From: Isoetes taiwanensis | Lineage: Eukaryota > Streptophyta > Lycopodiopsida > Isoetales > Isoetaceae | Reading direction: 5' to 3' | NCBI GenBank assembly: GCA_021234155.1 | Contig: JAJEKV010000084.1 | Coordinates: 3,413,702 to 3,477,701, forward strand | DNA: 64,000 nt | Part shown: positions 40,600 to 52,312 of the stretch, piece after piece | Layout of the letters: every line of letters begins with the position of its first letter | Numbering within the stretch: position 1 is the stretch's first letter | Translations under genes and position numbers: made by a program | The notes under the pieces: model-generated | Seen by the model: only the letters and a program-made list of their open reading frames with translations | Told to the model about the DNA's origin: nothing | Databases searched by the model: none

Positions 40600-43379
40600 T
40601 GGCCGCAAAAAAAAACGGTCAAACCTAGATTCCCACGTCGAACATCAATCCTGGTAAGTCCTAGTAACTATGTTATCAACTCGGGTTATCAATCCAGATA
40701 TGTAATTACTTATGAAACCGGTATTCATTATCCTTTAGCCTTTAGCACCTCAACTTGTGATGAAATATTGTAATTAAACATCTTTTTCGCAACAAGACAT
40801 AGTCATATGAGCCAAACATTTTAGGATTAAATTCCAATGGTCCAACGTACTAAATCCAATGATCTAAAGCTTTATTTTTAATTCGTACTTACATGAGCCC
40901 TGTCATGCCATAAAGTTTAGTACTTATTACTCCAAGACCAGATATTAAGCTGTATCCACTTCCATCAGTTTTATTCTTTTGCACGTCTGCCCTGTATTTT
41001 TTTGCATGTCTATTGTCTATGTGTCGTTGCATTAACATGAATGTACATTCAGTCTTACTTTCTTGACATTTTACTAATGTTTTGTTATTTTGCCACAACT
41101 TTTCCATTTCTTTCTATTACATTTCTTTCTGTTACTTAGCATTTTTAGGATGCAAACCCTTTGTATAATGCCTTTATTATCAGTAGTTAGCCCTCCATGC
41201 TATGCAATATTCTTTTTCCTTTGGATTGTATGCCTAAGCATCAAAACTGGTGATTCCTACTTCATGTTTTTTTCCTTTGTCTGCATACTATTTCCTGTGC
41301 ATTGTACACATGCATGCACCTAGGTTATCCTCTTTATGGATCAGTGCTTGATAGTGTCTATACCCTTCATTTTTCCAGCTGTCTAGTCTTCTTGCATGCA
41401 TTATTACTTTTAATCTGCAGTTCTAACAGCCCCTTTTTTATAACTTTTTCCTTATCGAGACATACATTCACGGCAGCAATTTTTTAATACGCATAATGTG
41501 CATAAGGCTTGGCTTTTTCTTTTAGTCATAGAGGCCTGTTTAAGCTTTACCCAGTCAAATGCCTTTTTCAATATGCCCACTTATCAGATATCATTTCAAC
41601 AGATCAATGCAAAACGAAAGACACAAAAAAAATCCATATACATATGACTTAGAACCTGACAACTAGTTTCCCATAATCATAGACCTGTACTTAAAAAGGT
41701 TTAACTGTTTACAATGACTTATGTTAATCAAAAATATCAGTGCTTATAAATATTAGACATAAGCATTATTTGCAAATGCAGTCATCAAAAATCATGCTTA
41801 ATACCTCTATTTTTGTCTATTAATTATCCAAAACTTCGCACAGACAATACAACCTGTATTAGGACGAAATTTGAATTTGATAGCAAACCCTGTTATGCTA
41901 GTAGCTATGTCTCCAACTTTAATGCTTTCCATAAGATATTGTAACCATTTCCATATACATATCCTAGCAAATTCATCAAACTCAAGCTTAGAAAAGACAA
42001 GGGCAGGAGAGGTCAGGTACATGCAGCCAAACATCACGATATTAACAAAATATTTGTAATGCATGAAGGGCCAAAAGGTGCAATAGAGCCTCTCGGTTTA
42101 TAGCGGATCAGCCCTTGTATCCTCTTGCCCAGTTAGTAGAATTAACTAGATCATTAATATATAATCAACAAGAAATAACTTTGATAACTTGGTTGAAATA
42201 CTACCCTGTCATTTCACATATTATACGCACTATCATCACAATATCTAGATCCTTATTGTTGTCTGGCCTATTTATTTAACCAAAAGTTAGTGGAATTCCT
42301 CCTGATCTGATGCATAGTCTTGATGCATTTGTGTTTCAGGAATACTAGAGTCTCCATGATCCTTGTTTCCATAACTGCTATTGTGCACTTTTTTTTGCTC
42401 CCCTCTTTGAGTTTCCAACATTTTTTTGCACGTCACTCGTTGCATAGGCGCTTTTAGGGCTTTCAGATAAAGAAATACAAGCAAGAAATTCCTCCCCTAA
42501 CCGCTTATCACTCAAAGCTTCATATTCAGAAACTGAACTATATGATTTGCCGTCTGACACAAATTCTCATTCCATTTTTCAGACAGGGCGGGGTATCTAA
42601 GGTTTCTACTAAATCTGTTCAACGATCTCTTTCCTGCCATGAATCATGCAAACTTTTCTTTAAGTGGGACATTTTGCTGGTTGCAGGCTTTGACCCGAAT
42701 TCTCAGTATAGATCTAGCATGGACGATTCATTACCTTGTAACTGGCATAACTGGCAGTTAGTTTATCTCTCGTGCGTGTACTGCCTGCAATTTTTTGACA
42801 GCAACTATGTGTTTAGCTGCCAAGCATCCCATGCCATCGCTGTCGATTAGGGTTAGATAATTTTGAACATCGTAGGTTTCCTCTACAAGCTTTAGTGGAA
42901 TTATTGTTTTCAGATAAATCAGATGTGGAAATCTTAGGAAAAAAACCCAAAGATATGCAATGTAGGAGTTATACGTGAAAACCTTAGAAAAGAAAACCAA
43001 AGATATTCAATGTAGGAGTTAAATAGCAGAAAATAATCTGGTTTATCTCATCATTCTTATCCCATTCGACTATACACCACCTTTACCCAATCTTTCCAGT
43101 TATTTCATATTCTACCTACATTAGATGTATTAGAGGTCTCTATGTTTTTGCCATTGTATCCTACAACGGACTTTAAATGCCTTCAGAACTACCCCCAAGG
43201 TTTAAATGTCGTTTATTAATTCACTCATGGGGCACTTTCAGCCATATATGCCTTGAAATACAGATCTAGATACAGCAATGCTTGTACATGGTCGAGGAAC
43301 ATTCTATATGCCTTATTTTCTTGAGGCCATCAGAACCTAAGATTAGTTTGCCCAAGAAGTTTGGTGTCACTCGGTCCAA
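40600..43379. other. Region without recognised gene
   Basis: Short open frames only. The best-looking is on the minus strand at 42064-41807 (FDEFARICIWKWLQYLMES), protein-like in composition but of no family I know and without clear splice context. Confidence 0.35.
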
Positions 43380-43686
43380 GCTCCATGGATTTTTCTCATA
43401 GGGCCATGTCTAAGTTGGTTTGCCCCATTGTTGGAAAGAGGAACTCCAGAGTTGCAAGACTTCACTGTTGAGCTCAAGGTGTGTTTTGGAGATATAGATT
43501 GGCATCACACAACAATGACAAAATGTAGTAATCTCAAGCAAGTTTCTCGTCCAACTTTTGTTCATGCGTCTGAATTTCGTCAAATTCCCTGGGATGATGC
43601 TGCTCTTCTTAGAGATTGTTTTCGAAGCGGTGAGGATGCCATCTATAGAAGACCTCAAGACATTAGAGAAAGCTATCAAGTTTGCG
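43380..43686 (+). CDS. Possible exon of an unidentified host gene
   Basis: A frame open from upstream of 43383 to 43686 without an ATG. It encodes a varied, protein-like sequence including FTVELKVCFGDIDWHHTTM, RPTFVHASEFRQIPWDDAAL and EDAIYRRPQDIRESYQV. It ends at a strong plant donor, GCG|GTAAGTAG (43687). Composition and donor suggest a real exon. No partner exons were found before the hAT element at 44148, so it may be a gene remnant cut off by transposons. Function unknown. Confidence 0.45.
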
Positions 43687-44779
43687 GTAAGTAGACTAGT
43701 AAACGTGTGCCCGGTGTTGCCGGGCTAATGTCCTGACATGTGTTTTTACTCGCCCTTTAACGTCCATACGCAAGTATATAGGCAAGATCATACAATATTT
43801 GCTTTTGTAAATATTTTTGTTATTGAAATTGTCTAATGGCAGTATCATCAATGCATTAACTTTGCATTTATCAATTTCAACAGAGAAAACAATGCTTTAT
43901 AACACATGTGTTAAATCTACCTCTGAAAACATAAATTTGGAAAGCCGGATCCAAAACTTATGCTCAAAATGTCACCTTTAGAAGTAGTTAAGTATACCAC
44001 AAAAAATAGATACAGAAATACAAAACACTAAATTTTGTCCTAGCTCATTGACGTATTTTAGTTCATGATGGAACTCTAAATATACATCTCCACATGGCGC
44101 ACATCATCAAGGACCAAATATTGTACTTTGTCGGATGCTCCCGTGATCACAGTGACATAATACGCATACGAAAATGAATACGGGGACCCAAAAATGAATA
44201 CGGAATACGAATACGTGAAACACGCATACGGAGAATACGGAATATCCTCTTAGAATATTCCATAAAATATCATATTTGTACTTGATCTTATCAGCTTAAT
44301 CTCTATTTTTTAAATATGAAAACTGTAAATTCTTCTATTGCAATAATAACAACATTAAGGGAAGTAAACATAAAAGTAAAGTTTATCATATTAAAACATA
44401 ACAGTAACTCAAAAGTTAAAAGTAAAGTTTATCATATTAAAACATAAAAGTAACTCAAAAGTTTTGTTACGTTATATCACCATAGTTTATATGTAGATAA
44501 GATATAATAATAAACCAACTTGGAAAGGATATGATACTGTCACTCTGGGTAGAGAGAGGATGGAACAAATTCATGATCCTCTCCATGGACTTCACCATAC
44601 CAAGAACCACTACCACTACTTCCTCCAAAGATCCATTAGTGCTTCCCACTTCCAAATTTCCTTCAGCATGCTCAATTGTTTCAACGTCATCATCATAATC
44701 ATCATCTCCATCAGTGCCCCATGTTAGCAATTGTTCTGGCTCTGGAATGCTAGCTTTCTTGCCGAGGCCAATGTACATT

Positions 44780-47123
44780 TCAATTCTCATTACGAAGTTT
44801 CAAATTATGTGCAACAAATACAAGAGCATTCGATCTTTCTGGCAACATTCTAATGCCCCTTTTCCCATCTGTCACATGCTCAAATGTACTAAATAACCTC
44901 TCAAGCGAGGAAGAGCTAGCACACTGACACAATAATTTATGTGCAATATCCTGCAATGGTGGCATATCATAACAATTTTCGTACCACCAAGTACCAGAAC
45001 TTACTCTAAACTTATCTTTTTGTGCATCGGAAATGAAGATCTCCCTTCTTTCCTATGAAAAAGAAGGGCTTGACTTTTCACCTGTCTCCTCACATCATCC
45101 CTAGGAGCAAGTTGAAAAAGATAATTATCCCAATAAGCCTGAACAGTGCCATTTCTAAAGGGAGGACCTCCTTGATATTCGGGATCCAAATAGTATGCTG
45201 CAACAAGGATAGGAGTTTGGTAGTCAAACCTCCTCTTATTAAACAATTCCCTCAATGTTTGACACTTCTCCTCATCTTTCTCCTTCACTTCAAAAGAAGC
45301 ATGCAATTGATCTAAAGCAGCATAAACCTTACCAATGCAAGGAGCCGGTCCATCAACAAGGCGCAAAACTAACATCACTGGCTCCAAAACATCCACAATA
45401 TGTGCCACTTCTACCCAATAGCTATCATCAAAAACAATTTGATAGCATTCTTTTCCTACAAAATAAATAACAAGTTATATAAGTTCCTTACCTATAATGT
45501 TTAATGTGTTATCCTATGAAATAAAACCATAAAAAAGATAAGTAAAGAATTAAAGAATTAAATCCATTACCTTTTTTGTTTTTGCTTTCTGGTAACTTGC
45601 GGTAATCAGTATGCACAAAAAGATGCTTCAACTCATCTCTCAACTCGTACAAACGCTCAAGCATGATGAAGTTGTAGCCAAATCTTGTTTCACTGTATCT
45701 AAGGAGGCCCTTACCATTATGCTCCTTCTTTGTGAGCTCAAGGAAAAGGTCCTTCACCTTTGAATGACGCCAAATGAAAGTAACTAGTGTGTTCCCTTTC
45801 TCAATGAGACCACTTACATAAGGCAATCCTCCAACATCTTTCATGAAGTTGTTGATACAATGAGCCATACATGGAGTAAAAAATATGCCTCCTAATTCTT
45901 CATCCGCCTCTATGAGTTTGCCTACAAGCAACCAAGCAAATTAATTGCATGCAACTAATGCAAGAAAGCTTACTAAATACTACAAATGATCATCCTTAAT
46001 AATAACATAAAACAATAGCTTCATTAAACAAAACGAAGTTTAAAACTTTAATACCTGCAGCACGATTTGCAACCTCCCCATCGGCTACAATATGCACCAC
46101 ATTCTCCTTACCCACTTTTTTTATACTTTCCTTCCAACCTCGAGCAAGATTAACGGCTGTTTTTCCTCCTTTTGTGATATCATGGGTCTCTACGAAGTAT
46201 GCTCGTCCTCTACAATATGCAACACATCCCTCAAGCACTCGCCCTCGCTTATCGGTCCACCCGTCAAATATCAACGTAACCCCCCAATCCTTCCATGAAG
46301 CCCTGAAATCACTAAGCTCATCTTCCACTTTCTGTACCTTCAGTTCTAGAATCTTCACACGAAGCGCTTCACTTGAAGGAGAATCGGCTCCACGCCCATA
46401 TTCTCCTGCCTTTTGTATCATGGCTTTGAAGAATGGATTTCTAGCATGAGCGAAAGGAACATCACAATAATAAAAATAATCCCCAATAGCATCCTGCAAC
46501 TCCTCTCTCTTTTCTTTCTCTACTAGACGCTTAATATCTTGTTGCATCATTTTCACAGGTGGTCTTGGTGGTCTGCAATAGCTTGTGATGTCACCACTAC
46601 TTCCAGAAGGAGGTGGAGCATAATCCATGTCTTCATCCTCAACTCTCCTGCTTCTTCTTGATGCAACATCAAAATCATAACCCGCAGCAGCAAATGTGGC
46701 CTCTCTTCTTTGCTTTCTATTAGTGACAATGGCATCAATTTGATCCGCCATTTCCTTTAACTCAATTCTTTTGTCCTCAAGAATACCGGCACATGGTAGA
46801 ATATCATGTCCCTTTTCACCAAGTAAGTGCCCTCGCACTCTATTAACAGCAGAAGTTCTTTGCATGGGACAATATTTGCATCTCCACACTTTTTCCCCTC
46901 TCCTTCCAGTTTCCCCTTTTGCGATTCCAATGACATTCACTTCCTCCCACCAATCACTTTGTTGTGGCCCTTCACCTTTCTTTCTCTTACTACTAGAGCT
47001 AGTTTTTGAAGCACTTGTATCACCTAAAATGAATTAAAATAATAACTCAACATTCATAACAAAAGCATTGTTATTTTCAAGAAGAAACAAACCACCTTGC
47101 GACTCTCCTCCTAATGAGTCCAT
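44780..47123 (-). pseudogene. hAT transposase with BED finger and DUF659, slightly damaged
   Basis: Exons 47123-47096 (MDSLGGESQ), 47023-46055, 45921-45571 and 45455 downward join in phase with GT..AG introns. Domains in order are a BED zinc finger (WRCKYCPMQ...VRGHL), DUF659 with LIFDGWTDKRGR and VVHIVADGEVANRAAG, the CMAHCINNFMKDVG block, and the C-terminal dimerisation region (MPPLQDIAHKLLCQCASSSS..LERLFS..KRGIRM..LVFVAHNL). The frame shifts once near 45045. A second shift after NLKLRNEN (44785) may simply be the true stop with an unrelated frame beyond. Promoter and 5' leader are separated from the ATG by the gypsy insertion. Confidence 0.85.
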
Positions 47124-47300
47124 TTCTATGAATACGAACACAAATGCGAGAAACTAAAATCCTGTAAATACAAAACATAAGAATGCTCTTATTAACAACT
47201 ACATTTACAAGAAAAGAAGATATGCAGGAATTTAAAACTAAGCTTTGCTACGCATTGAAATTCCTGTTACAAAGATAGAAACAGCTACTAATTGGTGTAT

Positions 47301-48207
47301 TTTTTTCACTAGAGGAGGAAAACTATTGGGCAATTATGTTTCAGAAAAGGGATTACAAGTGGATCATGGTAAGATTGCAGCCTTGGAGAAGGTCAAACCA
47401 CCTACCAATGTATCACAAGTGAGAAGCTTATATGGCCAACTCAGTTTTAGTAGGAGGTATTTGCACAAGTTTGCTAAAGTAACTCAGCCACTTGTGGATT
47501 GTATGAAGCAAGGGCAGAATTTTAGATGGAAGGAGGACGCTCAACAAGCATTTGAATGGTGCCTTGGACAATTGAAAGAGAGAACTTTGTTGCTTCCTCC
47601 AAGAATGAGTGAGCCTTTTCATTTATTCTTTACAGTTTGGGAGCAAGCTTTGGCTGTCACACTATGTCAGGAAAATCAGCAAAAGCATTATGATGTGAAT
47701 TACTATGCTAGCAGGTTGTTAACTCCACAAGAGCAGAAATGGACTCATGTGGAGCATCTTGGGTTGGCATTGAAGTGGGCCTTGAATAAATTTAGGCATT
47801 ATCTTCTTCCTTCACAATGGAATTCAGCAAATGTACAGTATGTTTACATTCATATGGATGTGAACCCATTGCCATGCATTTACAACAAGACTGTCCAAGA
47901 TCCTAAGTTTACAAGATGGGCTCTTATCATAGAAGAATTTGAGTTGAAATATGTTAAAATGGCTCAAGGAGCTCATAATCCAAGTGCCTATTTGAGTAGT
48001 GGTGCTGAAATAGAAGAGGAAACAGACCAGCCAGTAGCAGTTCCAGATAATGGTGTATTACAAGGGTTCATTGAAACCGTGGATCTTTGGTATGCCAATA
48101 TATACAGGTATTTACAAGATCAGACTTATCCTTCATCATTTTCAAAGCAATAAAAGCATGCTCTTAGAGTACAAGCAGATGGTTATGTGGTGCATGAGGC
48201 CATATTT
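47301..48207 (+). mobile_element. Gypsy pol (RT/RNase H) fragment flanked by a 20-bp direct repeat
   Basis: About 905 bp nearly identical (only a handful of substitutions) to 52660-53565 of the complete gypsy element. It lies between two copies of AACAGCTACTAATTGGTGTA (47280-47299 and 48209-48228). It is truncated at both ends and open except for a stop at 48151. It sits 55 bp outside the left LTR. The flanking repeat looks like a long target duplication. Target and insert share GTGTA at the left junction. Confidence 0.9.
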
Positions 48208-48261
48208 TAACAGCTACTAATTGGTGTAAACTTGAGATTAAAGAGACAACAATTCCAATCT

Positions 48262-48565
48262 TGTTGGGGTGGTCACCACACTCGTCACCACTCACCACTA
48301 TTGGGGTGGTATAGAAGGGATATACGCACATGCACGCGTGCAGGATATTTGCACGTATGCATTGTGGAGCCATTATGATTACTGTATTATCTGAGCAGAG
48401 AGAGAAGAACAGAGAGATGGTGTATAGAGAAAGAGAGAGTATTTTGCTTGATCTAGCTATGGAGATGATGATTCTTTGTGTTGTGCATTGCCTTGATCTG
48501 ATAGATTGAGCTTGGATTAGTGGGTTTTCCATCCTTCTTGCAAGGTTAGAGTTCAGGCTCTAACA
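48262..48565 (+). repeat. Gypsy left LTR (304 bp, 5' deletion)
   Basis: Matches 55080-55402 of the right LTR nearly perfectly but lacks the first roughly 102 bp of it. TGT occurs at both deletion borders. It also has a shorter GA repeat and lacks one CACACTCACCA unit. Confidence 0.88.
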
Positions 48566-48568
48566 ATT

Positions 48569-48585
48569 TGGCGACCACAGTGCTC
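48569..48585 (+). promoter_or_regulatory. Gypsy primer-binding site
   Basis: TGGCGACCACAGTGCTC begins 3 nt after the left LTR, the expected place and with the expected TGG complement of a tRNA CCA end. The primer tRNA was not assigned. Confidence 0.75.
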
Positions 48586-49016
48586 GACAGACCATTGATC
48601 GGCAAGAATTTCCATTGAAAAAGGAGTTGTTACCATTGGTATTGGTGTTCGTCGGTAAAGAACGGCACCATTGAGAAAGGAGCAATTTCTTGTGTGAAGG
48701 GAATTTTGCCGTAATTGATTTGTGGGGTAGAATTTGACAAGGGGAGCATAGTTTTATCCCTAAGGGAAGTAAGAAGGATATCCCACCAAGCTCCATCGTA
48801 ACAAGAAGGGGACCGGTGAGTCAATCTTTGGGCTCCAAATTGCATCAAGATTCAATTTCGTTTTCAGATTTGGGAGCAGATCTGGGGTCTAATTCTCAGA
48901 TCCAGGAGCTTCTGATTCCATTTACAGATCTAGAAGGTAATCCAATTTCGTTTTTCAAATTGAAGGGAGATTCCATTTCGTTTTTTCAATTTCAAGAAAC
49001 CCAAGAAGAGGCAGAG

Positions 49017-50600
49017 ATGGCTGTATTACCACCTATGGTATGGGGTTTTCAGACAATGGGGATTCCAAAGTTTAATGATCTGGTGGATCCGGATCCTTTG
49101 AAGCATATTGTGAAGTTTGAGAGGTATTGCCAGCAATGTAAGTTACCGGCTGGTGATTATTTGCTTTGGTTTCATAGTTCTTTGCAAGATTCAGTGGAAG
49201 AATGGGCACAAACTCAGCCAGATACCATGACATATCAGGAATTAAAGGAAGCATTCATTGCTAATTATCAAGAAGTTCATGGTAAGGATAAAACTATGGA
49301 ACGGTGGACCAATTTCACACAAAGGGAAGATGAACCAATTAGAGAGTGTAATCAGAGGTACATTGCGGTTCTCAAAGCTGTGGTTCATTGGAAGATTGCA
49401 AGGAATGATGAAATGGATATTCAATGGTATGTGAGCTATTGCTCATAAGGTGAAGGCTAAGCAGCCTACAACATTGTTAGAGGCACAAAAGTATGCTCTC
49501 AAGGCTGAAAATAAGTTGGGATACATTCATGAAGTTGCTGCTCCAGAGCATAAAACAGAGGATATTGCAGCCAAGATTTATAAGCTTACAATTGGTGACA
49601 AGCCAAGGGAGGTTCAGTTTGTTACTTGTGAGTATTGTGGGTATATTGGACATTCTGATACTACATGTAGATTGCTGAAATTCTGCTCAAGATGCCAAAT
49701 AAAAGGTCATAATGATCAAGAATGTAGGGAGAAGAGCCCGGGGGATTCACCTTTCATTAGCGTATAACCCATGAGAGTTCAACGGAGGGCTGTTTTTTGG
49801 ACCATTTGCGTACGGATACTTAGGGGTTAGGGGTGTTTTTAGGCATTGATCTAGAGCAATATCTATATACATAAGGGTCAAATTGCCTTTTAAAAATGTG
49901 TATACAAGAGGGGTTTTTTCCTACCATCCGAACGCAGATGCCATATCCCCTTTATGTATAAGTGCATCCCCCAGGGAGAAGAGATTCTTTGAGAGGGCCA
50001 ATCCGGTATTTGCTGTTATGCAACAAGCACCACCTATTCCTATTCAACCAATGCAAGCAGCACCTATCATACCACATGTTCCAATGATGCCACAAGCTCC
50101 AATTGCCCAACAAGTTCCAATGGGTTCCACACCAATGGTGCAGCCAAAACAGGGATGGTATCCAAGTAAGGCTCATTTATATTGCAAGCTATGTGATAAA
50201 TTCAAGCATGATGAGACTACTTGTTGGAAAATCCATGGGAAACCAGAATGGGCAACCAACAAGTATCCACCAAAGCAGCAAGTGTTTGAATCCGTACCTC
50301 TTCCTAATAATGATGTTCGTATTCAAGATGCAAAGTACATTGATAATCCTCAAGTTAAGGCTCTTATTGAGGAGCTTAAGAAGCAAGAGAAGGCAAAATC
50401 AGTAGTAAATTGTGGATTTGTTGAGGTGGAGAATGATCCATTTCAGCAAGAAGAAGAGATTGGAGAAGTAAATGCGGTTACAAGATCACAAAAGGTGGTT
50501 CAAGAACCAAGAGTAGTGCCAATTGCGGAGAAGACTAAGACCTCTTTTCCAAAGGCTTTGAAAACAAGCTTTGAAGGTGTCAGTACCTAAGAAGGTGCAA
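49017..50600 (+). pseudogene. Gypsy gag with three zinc knuckles, interrupted by a MITE
   Basis: Starts at ATG 49017 (MAVLPPMVWGFQTMG). A retrotransposon-gag region follows (FERYCQQCKLPAGDYLLWF ... EEWAQTQ). A frameshift near 49440 precedes two CX2CX4HX4C knuckles, CEYCGYIGHSDTTC (49630) and CSRCQIKGHNDQEC (49684). After the MITE a Pro/Met/Gln-rich stretch and a third knuckle, CKLCDKFKHDETTC (about 50180), follow. Confidence 0.85.
49737..49972. mobile_element. 236-bp MITE in the gypsy gag
   Basis: Flanked by exact 11-bp direct repeats AGGGAGAAGAG (49726-49736 and 49973-49983). Its ends are inverted: GGGGGATTCAC on the left and the reverse complement of GGGGGATGCAC on the right. Removing insert plus one repeat (247 bp) brings the knuckle frame and the downstream gag frame into register. 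Terminal repeats with a 9-11-bp duplication suggest a Mutator-type MITE. Confidence 0.85.
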
Positions 50601-52312
50601 TTCAATGTGCTGCCCACAGAACAGTTTCAGTCTATAGAAGAAAATCAGCCCATAGTGATGCCTCCTATGGTGGATGAGGAAATTCAAAATGAAGATGATG
50701 TGATCAGCCAAGTTTTGGCCACTAAAGTTACACTTACTCTTGAGCAATTGATGCATTATTCTCTAAATTTATTGCAAGAGTTAGGGGGAAGAATAAAATC
50801 AGAAATTTCAGTCCAACAAATCATATCAAATGATACCGACAAGAGGAGAATGGAGCCATCAGCAGCCCAATCCAAGGATCCCGGGCCATTTCTTTGTGAT
50901 GTGAGTATCAATGGATATTTAATCAAAGATACCAACATAGATACCGGCAGCGGAGTATAATGCTTCAAGTTAGATTCAAAATGATGGAACCGACAACTAT
51001 GATGCTCAAAGCATTCAATCAAATGAAGGTGCAGCCTATGGGAGTCATAAGAAATGTCTTATGCAAGGTTTATGAGGTGGAAACAATCTTGGATTTCATG
51101 GTTTTGAAATTTCCAGAGATTGTGCATGCTGAAACTTATACTTTGTTGCTGAGCCGTACATGGTTAAATGCCGTACAAGCTGAGACTTCATGGAGGAAGC
51201 GTGAAATGAACATCTTTCAAGGGGAACACAAGGTTACTATGGATCATCCTCTGAAATCAGCAAAAGGTACCTTTCTTTGCAATCCTTTTTTGAGCAGCCC
51301 GCAGTTAGAAATCAGCAAAGAGAATGCTATGGTGTCAGGGCAGCAAGGTCTTAGTTGTTTTCATGTATTGGAAGTGGGTGACCGGGAAGATAAGACTTTG
51401 TACAAGTGGTTAAAAGGTACCCAAAATTCAGAAATATGTCATTTACAGCAGGAAGTTGCAGATAAGTATATCCAAAGATTTGAAAGCATTGGTGAAGATG
51501 AGTTACAAGAGACTCTTGTCAACATGCAGGAAGAGTCCATTCAAAGACCCATTGGGGAGACTTTATTTCAGCAAGGAATTGATCAAGATCAAGTAGAGAT
51601 GCTAATTTTGACATCAAGCATAGATGGGGTAAACAGAAATCAGCCCACTATACAAGGACAAGCAGCTTGGTGGCATGCGCACATTCTGAAGGATGAGGTA
51701 AATCAGATCAGTCCATGTTCACCACAGTCAACACAGTCACCACATGCACCACATTCATCACATCCACCACATCCATTACAGCCACCACAGTCATCACACG
51801 CACCACATTCACCACAGTCACCACAGTCACCACACTCATCACAGTCACCACACTCACCACAGTCACCACATTCACAGTCACCACATTCCGTTAAGAACAT
51901 CAATATTTCTCAAGGAAATCAAGAAGAATTGGTTACTATTGGAGGAGATCTTACTCAAGAGGAGGAACGTGATTTGATATCTTTATTAAGAGAATTCAGG
52001 GATGTTTTGGCAAGAAATTACAAAGAATTGAAAGGCATTCCACCAGAGGTTGTGGTTCATACCATTGATTTGAAACAAGGATCAAAACCAGTCCAACAAG
52101 CTCAAAGGAGAATGAGTCCAGCAATAGAGGAGCAAGTAAAGGTTGAAGTCATGAAGCTTTTGGAGGCAGGATTTATTGTACCAGTGCCAAATTCAGATTG
52201 GATCAGTTCTATTGTACCAGTGAGAAAGCCAAATAACTCAATCCGAGTATGCATTGATTACAGGGATCTCAACAAAGCTACCAAAGAGATCATTTTCCTA
52301 CACCATTCATAG
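50571..52312 (+). pseudogene. Gypsy protease, linker and start of RT
   Basis: The protease active site reads IDTGSGV at 50939-50958, directly followed by a frameshift. The following frame (50960-52312) carries the rest of the protease, a 60-residue Ser-Pro-His linker encoded by TCACCACA-type repeats (51714-51890), the block LSLLREFRDVLARNYKELKG and the first RT motifs (WISSIVPVRKP, VCIDYRDLNKAT). Confidence 0.88.

Noticed and set aside
47245-48153. Independent host gene of 302 codons
   Set aside because: It is a near-identical copy of the gypsy RT/RNase H region at 52.66-53.57 kb with both ends truncated.
51703-51903. Cysteine-rich minus-strand protein (CGDCGEC repeats)
   Set aside because: It is the reverse strand of the Ser-Pro-His coding repeat in the gypsy polyprotein.
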